NCBI GenBank assembly: GCA_018239705.1
Contig: JAFEGS010000019.1
Location: 1 to 8,938 of the forward strand
DNA length: 8,938 nucleotides
Reading direction: 5' to 3'
Source of the DNA: Verrucomicrobiota bacterium
GTDB lineage: Bacteria; Chlamydiota; Chlamydiia; Chlamydiales; FEN-1388
Shown here: positions 1-6,177 of the stretch, in pieces
Layout: the number at the start of each line of letters is the position of its first letter
Position numbering within the stretch: the first letter of the stretch is position 1
Position numbers and translations under genes: made by a program
Notes under the pieces: generated by a model
Told to the model about the DNA's origin: nothing
What the model saw: the letters and a program-made list of their open reading frames with translations, nothing else
Databases searched by the model: none

Positions 1-6
1 GTTTAA

Positions 7-1047
7 TTATGATTCAAGTTTCTTTTTAATCTCTTTAAGCTCTTTAACAAACTCCTCGATATTGCGAAGAAGTACCGTCGTTCTATTGTGCTGGCTAAGA
101 GGCATGACCGGGATACCTGCATAGCGTCCGGGAGTTGCAATTGATTTTGAGACACCGGAATAGGCCCCCACAACCACCTGATCTGCGATCTTGATATGGC
201 CATTTACACCCACTTTTGCAGCCAAAATGACATGGTTGCCTATCTGAGTAGACCCTGCAATGCCCGACTGTGCGATAACCATGCTGTGCTTGCCAATCAC
301 CACTCCGTGGGCTATCTGTACGAGGTTGTCTATTTTTGTGCCCTCACCAATGCGGGTTGCCTGAAAACGGGCGCGGTCAATAGTAGTGTTGGCCCCAATT
401 TCCACATCATTTTCAATAAGTACCTTGCCCAATTGGTTGAGCTTGACGTGATGGCCGCTCTTATCGGTTGTGTATCCAAAGCCGCAAGAGCCAATCACTG
501 CCCCCGGTTGTATACAGACACGATCTCCCAGCTCACAACCCTCTCGAATGACCACATTGGGGTGGATCGTGCAGTGTGCACCAATCGAAACTTCGGGACC
601 TATGTAGCAGTTGCTGCCAATAAAGCTCCCCTCTCCAACAGATGCGCCGGCATCAATGACTGCATTGGGGCCTATGGTAGCAGTTGCATGCACGCACGCT
701 GTTGGATGGATCACTGCTCGCTCGTGCACCCCCTTAAAGCCACTCAAAGGGGGAAGCTGCGTTGCAAAGAGCTCGATGAGCTCCTGAAAGGTATAAGAAG
801 GGTTTTCAGAGATGAGGTAGTTTTTCTCTTGAGATCGCTCCGTATCTCGAGAAACAACCACCACACCTGCTTTTGAGTCTTGCATCTGCTGGAGATAGCG
901 CGGATTTGCCAGAAACGAGGCATGCTCTGCCGAAGCCGACTCAAGATCTGCCACTCCGAAAATCCTCACATCCCCACTGCCGGAGAGTTCTGTCTTTGTC
1001 TTCTCAGCCAGCTCACGAAGTGTGTACGATACAAGCTCTTTAGTCAT
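7..1047 (-). CDS. lpxD: UDP-3-O-(3-hydroxyacyl)glucosamine N-acyltransferase LpxD
   Basis: Family role: LpxD moves an R-3-hydroxyacyl chain from acyl carrier protein onto the 2-amino group of UDP-3-O-acyl-glucosamine, a cytoplasmic step of lipid A synthesis. Seen: 346 residues, the normal length. An N-terminal uridine-binding domain (about 1-105) includes FLANPRY at 45-51. A left-handed beta-helix of hexapeptide repeats follows (about 112-305), for example IGPNAV, VGEGSF, IGANTT and IGEGTK. The C-terminal end is a charged helix (about 322-346). The catalytic motif NLVQIAH ends at His247 and a second conserved histidine is VNGH284. These are the positions I recall as catalytic in the C. trachomatis enzyme. 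Start: ATG preceded by AAAGGAG with 6 nt spacing; this Shine-Dalgarno overlaps the ompH stop codon. It is the last visible gene of the bamA-ompH-lpxD operon, 12 nt after ompH. Unlike in E. coli, fabZ/lpxA are not visible; only 6 bases follow in the window. Confidence 0.97.
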   Translation of the reverse strand: MTKELVSYTLRELAEKTKTELSGSGDVRIFGVADLESASAEHASFLANPRYLQQMQDSKAGVVVVSRDTERSQEKNYLISENPSYTFQELIELFATQLPPLSGFKGVHERAVIHPTACVHATATIGPNAVIDAGASVGEGSFIGSNCYIGPEVSIGAHCTIHPNVVIREGCELGDRVCIQPGAVIGSCGFGYTTDKSGHHVKLNQLGKVLIENDVEIGANTTIDRARFQATRIGEGTKIDNLVQIAHGVVIGKHSMVIAQSGIAGSTQIGNHVILAAKVGVNGHIKIADQVVVGAYSGVSKSIATPGRYAGIPVMPLSQHNRTTVLLRNIEEFVKELKEIKKKLES

Positions 1048-1053
1048 TCCCTG

Positions 1054-1060
1054 CTCCTTT
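1054..1060 (-). promoter_or_regulatory. lpxD ribosome binding site overlapping the ompH stop
   Basis: AAAGGAG on the minus strand, 6 nt before the lpxD ATG. Its first base is shared with the TAA stop of ompH, so ompH and lpxD translation are probably coupled. Confidence 0.8.
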
Positions 1061-1614
1061 TACTTTGCAGCCGCTTTCGTTTTTTCTGCCTCTTTTGCAA
1101 ACTGTACATCCATCTCTGCAATCACATGAGGAGTAATATCGAGCTCAGGAGCAGAGAAGAGGCATGCATCGTCGTTGAGAGCAAGCTGCAGTCCCTTTTG
1201 CTTTGCAACAACGGTTGCCGCTTCTGATACAGTCTGTGTCAGCTTGCCAATAACCTGGTACTGCGCCTGGTTGAGGAGTGAATAGAACTGATTTTGCAGC
1301 TGGGAAATTTCTCTGCTCAATGATTCAAATCGCTCCTTGAGCTCCTCTTCGGCCTTTGGCGTGAGGGTGTCAAGGTACTCTTCATTAAATTTGAGCGACA
1401 TATCGTCATACTCTTTCTGTTTTGCCTTTAGCGTCGTCTCAAGCTGCTTCTGCACCTCTTCTAAACGGCTGATTTCTTGCTTGCCCAACTTAGAATTTTC
1501 CATGCAGTTTTTGAAGTTGACAACTCCAATTTTTGAAGGCTCTTGTGCTGCACTCAGAAAGAAGGTACAGCTTGTAAGAATAACGCTAAGGACCAATACT
1601 GCTTTTTTGCTCAT
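1060..1614 (-). CDS. ompH: Periplasmic chaperone OmpH/Skp
   Basis: Skp/OmpH proteins are periplasmic trimers that hold unfolded outer-membrane proteins on the way to the BAM complex. Seen: 184 residues from the chosen start. A basic start (MSKK) and hydrophobic stretch (5-22) form a signal peptide. The conserved IGVVNFKNC (29-37) resembles the 'GYVN...C' strand of chlamydial OmpH. A long charged coiled coil (about 43-125) forms the tentacles, and the end is Ala/Lys-rich. The open frame extends 12 codons upstream to 1650, but I chose 1614. The protein then begins with a proper signal peptide, and AAAGGAG lies 9 nt ahead of the ATG. The longer start would overlap the end of bamA and put polar residues before the signal sequence. 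It is 19 nt downstream of bamA and 12 nt upstream of lpxD, so co-transcription is likely. Residues 13-16 (LTSC) form a possible lipobox, but the hydrophobic core continues beyond the Cys, so signal peptidase I cleavage near LSA/AQ (22-24) seems at least as likely. Confidence 0.92.
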   Translation of the reverse strand: MSKKAVLVLSVILTSCTFFLSAAQEPSKIGVVNFKNCMENSKLGKQEISRLEEVQKQLETTLKAKQKEYDDMSLKFNEEYLDTLTPKAEEELKERFESLSREISQLQNQFYSLLNQAQYQVIGKLTQTVSEAATVVAKQKGLQLALNDDACLFSAPELDITPHVIAEMDVQFAKEAEKTKAAAK

Positions 1615-1623
1615 ATAAAAAAA

Positions 1624-1630
1624 CTCCTTT
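1624..1630 (-). promoter_or_regulatory. ompH ribosome binding site (decides the start)
   Basis: AAAGGAG on the minus strand, between the bamA stop (1634-1636) and the ATG at 1612-1614, with 9 nt spacing. It supports the shorter ompH start over the in-frame ATG at 1648-1650, which lies inside bamA. Confidence 0.8.
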
Positions 1631-1633
1631 AAT

Positions 1634-3991
1634 TTAAAATGCTGCACCAAGCGAGAAGAAGAATCGTTTGACGTCAGCGTGGCGCTGTGGATTTAATGGA
1701 TAGCCAATACCCAACACAAGCGGCGCATTGCCAAAAGCCTTCACCTTAATGCCATAACCGGCTGTGTACCTGAGCGTCCCAAGGTCAATACCTCTAAAAT
1801 AGGCATTACCGACATCGATAAAGACATAGGCGTCGAGCTTTTTGAAGACATACTGGTCATACTCACCGGAGAAAAGAAGACTCGTTATACCGCCTCGAGG
1901 CGTGTGATGGGTATCGTGAAAGTGTGGACCTACTGTATTGAAGCGATAGCCGCGAAGCGACTGTTCACCCCCCATATAGAGCCTTTCGTCCAGCGGGAGA
2001 TCTCGTGGATGGGTGCCTCCTAGCGTCCTGATGAACTGCGCATTTGCCCTGAAGCGAAAGAGCCCATACTCATAAGGAGCGTAGTAGAAATTATTGAGGT
2101 ACATCGCTTTGACAAACTGATGATCGCCTCCAAGACCTGCATACTCCAAGGAAAGCGAGGAGCGAATACCCTGCCTTGGAAACTGAGGGTTGTCTGTCGA
2201 GTCGTACGACAGTGTTGGACCGGCTGCTGAGATCAGGCCACCATTTCTCGACTCGTGAATCAGCTGCCTATTGCGCCTCTTGTGCTCCACATCCTTCAGC
2301 GTGATAAAGGAGTGACGCAGTCGATACTGCATACCGGCCTTGACAAAGGCGTTGATGGGGTAGTTGGCAAAGAGCTGCAGGCTATAGGCCTTGACGGTGT
2401 AGTCATTTGCTGAGTAGGAGTTTCTCATTTTCGTGGCGTCAAAACCGACAATCCACGGCGTATCCAGGAAGTAGGGCTTTGTCCAGGATAGGTTGTAGAG
2501 AAGCATTTTGCTACCAACTGTGGTGCTGAAGTTAAGATTTTCACCACCGCCACGAACAGCCTTTAGGCCCTTTTTGAAAATGGAGAAGATCCCCATCGAA
2601 TTAAAATTGGACTCTGTAAAGCCAACACCCACCGATGCACGCTCCGTAGTACTGTAGGCTCCAAAGAGAGAAAAGTTGGCTGTTGTGGGATTTTCTTCTA
2701 CCTCTACATAGACATCGCGAAAATGTGTTTTCCCTGAGCTACTACCCGAAGATTTCACCGCGTAGATATTGACATTTTTAAAGTAGCCAATGTTCCTAAG
2801 CCTCTCTTCCGACTTTGCGAGCATCTGGGAGTCAAAGGTGCCTCCAGGTGTAAGCAAAATCTCGTGCAGGATAACAGAAATGTCTGTCACATTATTACCA
2901 AAGACTTTTATGAGTCCTACTCGAAAAGGCTGGCCCTCCTGAATGTGAAAGCGGGTCGTGTAGGCATGCTCTCCTGCAACCGGCTTTGATTCGGGCGTGA
3001 TAACGGCATCGATGTAGCCTCTAGTCCCATAGGCATCGTGAATCGCCTTTACCGCAGCTCGAAGCTTATCCGGCGAATAGAGCCCACCCTCTTTAATTGG
3101 TAGAAGGGAAAGAAGCTTTTCAGTGGGGATAACAGTATTACCCTCAAAAGAGATACCGGCAAAGTGGTAGAGCTCTCCCTTGTAGACGTCGATATCGACG
3201 ATAATGCGATCTTTCTTTTTGGCAGGAACAGTCGTTATCTTTACCTTCGCATCTGCATAGCCCTGGTCTTGTAGGTAGCTGAGGATGGCCATTTCGTCAT
3301 GGCGCATAACTTCCGGGTTGTAGGTGCCCTCTTGAGTAAGCCAGCTGGTAAAAACAGAGTAGCTCTTGGTGAGCATCAGCTCTAAAATGGCATCCCGTTC
3401 CTTCTTTGTGACGTTATGGATGACAAAATCATCAATAATGCCGGCTCTTCCCTCTTTGATGTCGATAGTAATTGTAACCTCGTTAGGAGAGGGGTCATGT
3501 GTTACATGATAGTCCAGCTCAGCCTCGAAATAGCCTCTTTTGATGTAGTAGTTTTTGAGTTTGTGAAAGGCCTTATTAAACAGAGGTCTATCAAAGAGCG
3601 CCCCGGGCTTTATCCCAAGCTCTTCGCCCAATTTTTCCTTCGAGAAGGCGCTGTTTCCATGCCAAATGATAGTTTTAATTTTAGGCTTAAGCCAGATTTT
3701 TAGCTTTACAGTGAGTGTACCATCTAGGGCCTGGATCTGCGGCTCAATGCGGTCGTAGTCGCGAGAGAGGATTTTGAGGTCTTCATCGAAATCTTCCTGA
3801 GAGAACAAAACGCCCTCTTTTGTCTTTAGGCGAGACATTATGGCAACCTCTTGAGCATTACTCTCCCCTCCTCCAATGACCTCTACAGTGATCTTTTGCA
3901 CCCGTGAATGCTCAAGCGGAGGCGTGTCAGCAATAAGAGAAAATGCAAAAATAAGACTAATGGCTACAGCGAATAAAACCTTCTTTCTCAT
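1634..3991 (-). CDS. bamA: Outer membrane protein assembly factor BamA (Omp85)
   Basis: BamA is the central, essential pore-forming subunit of the machine that folds beta-barrel proteins into the outer membrane. Seen: 785 residues, full length. The signal peptide is residues 1-21 (MRKKVLFAVA onward). Five POTRA domains can be laid out at about 28-104, 105-180, 183-271, 274-353 and 356-433, with the recurring 'Y..rGY..A.v' pattern (for example GYFEAELD at 153-160, GYADAKV at 244-250, GYIDAVI at 325-331). The surface-antigen barrel spans about 438-785. The conserved loop-6 motif is LRGY at 679-682, with Arg680 matching the RGF/RGY arginine of the family. The chain ends ...GAAF, the terminal Phe typical of BAM substrates. 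POTRA5 has a small Ser/Gly-rich insertion (SSGSSSG, about 414-420). It is the first gene of the bamA-ompH-lpxD operon. Its Shine-Dalgarno is weak (GAGTGAG). The gene lies divergent from the RING-ankyrin gene. Confidence 0.97.
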   Translation of the reverse strand: MRKKVLFAVAISLIFAFSLIADTPPLEHSRVQKITVEVIGGGESNAQEVAIMSRLKTKEGVLFSQEDFDEDLKILSRDYDRIEPQIQALDGTLTVKLKIWLKPKIKTIIWHGNSAFSKEKLGEELGIKPGALFDRPLFNKAFHKLKNYYIKRGYFEAELDYHVTHDPSPNEVTITIDIKEGRAGIIDDFVIHNVTKKERDAILELMLTKSYSVFTSWLTQEGTYNPEVMRHDEMAILSYLQDQGYADAKVKITTVPAKKKDRIIVDIDVYKGELYHFAGISFEGNTVIPTEKLLSLLPIKEGGLYSPDKLRAAVKAIHDAYGTRGYIDAVITPESKPVAGEHAYTTRFHIQEGQPFRVGLIKVFGNNVTDISVILHEILLTPGGTFDSQMLAKSEERLRNIGYFKNVNIYAVKSSGSSSGKTHFRDVYVEVEENPTTANFSLFGAYSTTERASVGVGFTESNFNSMGIFSIFKKGLKAVRGGGENLNFSTTVGSKMLLYNLSWTKPYFLDTPWIVGFDATKMRNSYSANDYTVKAYSLQLFANYPINAFVKAGMQYRLRHSFITLKDVEHKRRNRQLIHESRNGGLISAAGPTLSYDSTDNPQFPRQGIRSSLSLEYAGLGGDHQFVKAMYLNNFYYAPYEYGLFRFRANAQFIRTLGGTHPRDLPLDERLYMGGEQSLRGYRFNTVGPHFHDTHHTPRGGITSLLFSGEYDQYVFKKLDAYVFIDVGNAYFRGIDLGTLRYTAGYGIKVKAFGNAPLVLGIGYPLNPQRHADVKRFFFSLGAAF

Positions 3992-4026
3992 GAAATCTCA
4001 CTCTGGTAAATGCAGATGGAAGGAGC

Positions 4027-4032
4027 AGTATA
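4027..4032 (-). promoter_or_regulatory. Candidate -10 box for the bamA operon
   Basis: TATACT on the minus strand, 35 bp upstream of the bamA ATG. No convincing -35 hexamer sits at the usual spacing, so this is a tentative call; chlamydial main-sigma promoters often have poor -35 boxes. The same hexamer precedes the peptidase gene at 5187-5192. Confidence 0.35.
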
Positions 4033-4058
4033 CAAAAGCCGCAACATTTAGCGCGAGG

Positions 4059-4076
4059 CTCTTGTCGTTTTGGTCG
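4059..4076 (+). repeat. Left copy of the 18-bp direct repeat flanking the RING-ankyrin gene
   Basis: The core TTGTCGTTTTGGTCG (4062-4076) is identical to 5136-5150. Extended to 18 bp, 17 positions match (mismatch C4061 versus T5135). The two copies are in the same orientation, 1074 bp apart, and enclose the whole RING-ankyrin gene with its upstream region. This copy ends 26 bp upstream of the candidate bamA -10 box, so a regulatory role is an alternative to an insertion scar. Confidence 0.7.
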
Positions 4077-4126
4077 CGGGGCAGCTAGGAATTCAGATTT
4101 CTTTATAACGGGACTTGCTGTACCAT

Positions 4127-4149
4127 AAGTGCCCATAATACCGGCACTT
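4127..4149 (+). promoter_or_regulatory. Inverted repeat upstream of the RING-ankyrin gene (possible operator)
   Basis: Perfect 7-bp arms AAGTGCC (4127-4133) and GGCACTT (4143-4149) surround a 9-bp spacer that contains CATAAT (4134-4139), the best candidate -10 for the downstream gene. It lies 23 bp before the ATG. It could be an operator over the promoter or a 5'-UTR hairpin. No good -35 box is visible (TTGCTG at 4115-4120 is only 13 bp away). Confidence 0.4.
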
Positions 4150-4161
4150 CTAAACACACCT

Positions 4162-4166
4162 GGAGG
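4162..4166 (+). promoter_or_regulatory. Strong ribosome binding site of the RING-ankyrin gene
   Basis: GGAGG, 6 nt before the ATG at 4173. It is the best Shine-Dalgarno in the window and fixes the start codon. Confidence 0.8.
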
Positions 4167-4172
4167 GATACT

Positions 4173-5108
4173 ATGGAATGCAGTTTCGATAATACTCTTG
4201 CAACACAACCTTTTAGCAACCAAGAGCAAAACCAAGGAGACAAAGCCAAAACAGCACCGCTTTTGCAAAAATTAAATGACCGCTTCACATGTAGTATTTG
4301 TTCCGAACTTTGTCGCGATGTACGAGTCATTACCATTCAGGACTGTTTTCATAAGTACTGCAGAACATGTATTGAAAATAGTATAACGCGTTGGGGATTG
4401 TCCTGCCCAACTTGTCGACGTCTCTTCACGAAAAATACTGTACAGCATGATCGTGATATCCAAGCTACTATTGATGATGTGCGAGAGGCTCTAAAACCGA
4501 GCCTTGGGAAAGAAGAATGTCTCGACATGCATGTTGAAACAAACATAGCAATTTCTCCTAAAAAATTGGATCCCTATATAGAATTTTTCATGGATGCAGG
4601 ATATGTTAAACTAGGGACGCTGGCTCAACGTGTTGAAAAACATACCATGAAAACGCATGAAGGTACCAAAGCTCTTTTTGAAGATGTTGGTAACTGTATG
4701 TTCTGGCTTAAACGTTATTATAGCCCAGAGGCTCAGCCCATTTTGGACAAGCTGGACAAAATCATTAAAGATAGCCTCAATCAACCGGATAAATATGGTG
4801 TAACTCCTGTGATGAGAGCGGCAATGAAGGGTGATATCAAAGTACTAAAAGCACTGATCGGCCTTGGCGCTGATCTCTGGATTGGTGTTGATCGCAAAAG
4901 TAATACAGGTGCAACCCCACTGCGTGCAGCTATCATAGGATTGAGTTTCGCCTGTGTTAAAAAGATCTTGAAGCAAGCACCAGAGCTCGCTCAAGTGAAG
5001 GATATGGAGGGTCGCACAGCAAAGACATTTGCTTCTTATTACATGACTCAAACCCTTCCACCTGACAAGCATGGCGAGCTTCATGCAATAAGAGACCTAT
5101 TGTCTTAA
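4173..5108 (+). CDS. RING-finger and ankyrin-repeat protein, putative host-directed E3 ubiquitin ligase effector
   Basis: Seen: 311 residues, no signal peptide or membrane segment. A complete C3HC4 RING finger spans about 40-82. Its zinc ligands are C40-x2-C43, C58-x-H60-x2-C63-x2-C66 and C78-x2-C81. Known from RING E3 ligases: a hydrophobic residue between the first two cysteines contacts the E2 (here I42), and an arginine just after the last cysteine is the 'linchpin' that activates the E2-ubiquitin bond (here R82, in CPTCR). Both are present, so the domain looks catalytically competent. Residues 90-205 match nothing I recognise. Ankyrin-like repeats follow at about 206-236, 244-277 and a degenerate one at 277-311; they probably bind the target. 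Bacteria have no ubiquitin system, so the likely site of action is the eukaryotic host cell; delivery by type III secretion is an inference. GC is near 40% against 50-55% in neighbouring genes, and the gene is bracketed by a direct repeat: both suggest acquisition. Confidence 0.88.
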   Translation: MECSFDNTLATQPFSNQEQNQGDKAKTAPLLQKLNDRFTCSICSELCRDVRVITIQDCFHKYCRTCIENSITRWGLSCPTCRRLFTKNTVQHDRDIQATIDDVREALKPSLGKEECLDMHVETNIAISPKKLDPYIEFFMDAGYVKLGTLAQRVEKHTMKTHEGTKALFEDVGNCMFWLKRYYSPEAQPILDKLDKIIKDSLNQPDKYGVTPVMRAAMKGDIKVLKALIGLGADLWIGVDRKSNTGATPLRAAIIGLSFACVKKILKQAPELAQVKDMEGRTAKTFASYYMTQTLPPDKHGELHAIRDLLS

Positions 5109-5111
5109 TGT

Positions 5112-5145
5112 AAAACGACAAGAACCTCATCCCTTTTGTCGTTTT
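5112..5145 (+). terminator. Terminator-like hairpin after the RING-ankyrin gene
   Basis: A perfect 10-bp stem AAAACGACAA (5112-5121) pairs with TTGTCGTTTT (5136-5145) around a 14-nt loop, starting 4 nt after the stop codon; a G-U and an A-U pair could add two more. The stem is AT-rich and ends in TTTT, so as an intrinsic terminator it is weak. Its 3' arm is part of the right-hand direct repeat. Confidence 0.5.
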
Positions 5146-5150
5146 GGTCG
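5133..5150 (+). repeat. Right copy of the 18-bp direct repeat flanking the RING-ankyrin gene
   Basis: The core TTGTCGTTTTGGTCG (5136-5150) is identical to 4062-4076. Here the repeat runs on into a short tandem array of GTCGTTTT units (5138-5145, 5147-5154, and a partial GTCGTT at 5157-5162) with 9-10 bp periodicity. The array ends 24 bp upstream of the candidate -10 box of the peptidase gene. Confidence 0.7.
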
Positions 5151-5186
5151 TTTTATGTCGTTGGTGTTGTTTAAATTGCTAGTGTG

Positions 5187-5192
5187 TATACT
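5187..5192 (+). promoter_or_regulatory. Candidate -10 box for the S41 peptidase gene
   Basis: TATACT, one mismatch from consensus, 31 bp upstream of the peptidase ATG. No -35 hexamer stands at 16-18 bp; TTGTTT (5167-5172) has a 14-bp spacer. It is the same hexamer as the bamA candidate. Confidence 0.4.
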
Positions 5193-5207
5193 GTTTTACC
5201 AAAACAG
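5191..5207 (+). promoter_or_regulatory. Inverted repeat at the peptidase transcription start region
   Basis: CTGTTTTACCAAAACAG is a perfect 7-bp inverted repeat with a 3-bp centre. It overlaps the last two bases of the candidate -10 box and would cover the expected transcription start. This is a classic operator position; a small 5'-UTR hairpin is the alternative. Confidence 0.4.
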
Positions 5208-5223
5208 CCCCCATAGGTAAAAT

Positions 5224-6174
5224 ATGTTCAGAATAGCACTCCTCTTTTTAGCCTTTTCAACATCACTCTCAGCCATAAGTATAGACGCCAAGGAGTATCT
5301 TGAATTTGCGCTTTCGACTATGGAAGAGGGGTCTGTGAACCGCCGGTACGTCGACTGGGCAGAGCTTCGCAGCCGCGTCTATGATAAAGCAGGCGATGCG
5401 CAAACCCCTGCCGACACCTATGAGGCGATCTCTCTTGCGCTGGAACTTTTGGGCGATAACCACTCCTTTTTCATGACGCCGGGCCAAGTGGCAGACCTTG
5501 CCACAAGCAGTGGCAGCAACATTGATAAAATCCACTCCAGGCTTATTGGCAACAATATCGGCTACATCTCAATACCGGGCTGTTGGACCTGTGATGACGA
5601 GGCAATGACGCAATTTGCACATAAAATCCAGGATGCCATCCAAACCCTCGATCAGCACGATCTCAACCGCTGGATCATCGATTTGCGTGAGAACTTTGGA
5701 GGGACAATGGCTCCCATGTTTGTGGGATTGAGCTCCCTTCTAGACACAAATGTAGTGGGCTATTTTGGCGATGAAAGAGTACTCACAAACTGCTGGATAG
5801 TGGAAGATGGCGCTCTGAAACTGGGAGAGTATGAGTGGCTCAATATGAAAAGAGCTCCCTATACAATCAAAAACCGCTCTCCGTACATCGCCATTTTACT
5901 GAGTGGTAATACTGCAAGTTCCGGCGAAGCCACCGCCATTGCCTTTCTAGGCCAGAAAAATGTCTACACCTTTGGTCAAAAGACAGCAGGAGCGACCTCT
6001 GCCAATGAGCTGATCGAGCTGCCTGACGGCGCCTGCTTCCTGCTTGCAACCATATATGAACTCGATCGCCTCAAAAGAGTATACCGTTCGGGCATCACGC
6101 CTGATGCAGAGATGGCTGATAGCGAGGCTGCTCTACCGGCTGCTACAGAGTGGCTCAAGCTCGTGTCTTACTAA
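5224..6174 (+). CDS. Secreted S41-family serine peptidase (Ser/His-dyad, NSR-like)
   Basis: S41 peptidases cut proteins or peptides near their C-termini. Seen: 316 residues with a signal peptide (MFRIALLFLAFSTSLSA, cleavage near 17), so it probably acts in the periplasm or beyond. Motifs in order: GDNHSFF (77-83) with His80; DLRENFGG (153-160), the S41 signature DLRxNxGG; TASSGEA (230-236) with predicted nucleophile Ser232; GQKTAGATS (251-259); and GITPD (290-294). In C-terminal processing proteases (Prc/CtpA) a catalytic Lys lies 25 residues after the Ser. Here that place is Ala257, though Lys253 is near. The TASSxE motif together with HSFF instead matches nisin-resistance-protein-type enzymes, which use a Ser/His dyad. 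No PDZ domain is visible, and the chain is shorter than PDZ-bearing Prc/CtpA enzymes. The ATG has only a weak Shine-Dalgarno (AGG). Residues C120 and C123 form an unusual CWTC pair. The substrate is unknown. Confidence 0.88.
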   Translation: MFRIALLFLAFSTSLSAISIDAKEYLEFALSTMEEGSVNRRYVDWAELRSRVYDKAGDAQTPADTYEAISLALELLGDNHSFFMTPGQVADLATSSGSNIDKIHSRLIGNNIGYISIPGCWTCDDEAMTQFAHKIQDAIQTLDQHDLNRWIIDLRENFGGTMAPMFVGLSSLLDTNVVGYFGDERVLTNCWIVEDGALKLGEYEWLNMKRAPYTIKNRSPYIAILLSGNTASSGEATAIAFLGQKNVYTFGQKTAGATSANELIELPDGACFLLATIYELDRLKRVYRSGITPDAEMADSEAALPAATEWLKLVSY

Positions 6175-6177
6175 CTC

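Noticed and set aside
196..876. A 226-codon open frame on the plus strand opposite lpxD
   Set aside because: It lies fully antisense to a well-conserved gene, has a Cys/His/Ala-rich composition with no domain, and is explained by the codon bias of lpxD.
1615..1650. Longer ompH start at 1650
   Set aside because: It adds 12 residues before a clear signal peptide, overlaps bamA, and ignores the AAAGGAG placed ahead of the ATG at 1614.
3957..4336. Minus-strand open frames of 77 and 103 codons across the bamA upstream region
   Set aside because: They overlap the start of bamA or the RING gene in other frames, have low-complexity Leu/Arg/Cys-rich products and no ribosome sites. The region is better read as a divergent promoter region.
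5133..5162. The repeated GTCGTTTT units as a CRISPR array
   Set aside because: The units are 8 bp with 1-2 bp between them; there are no spacers and no cas genes.
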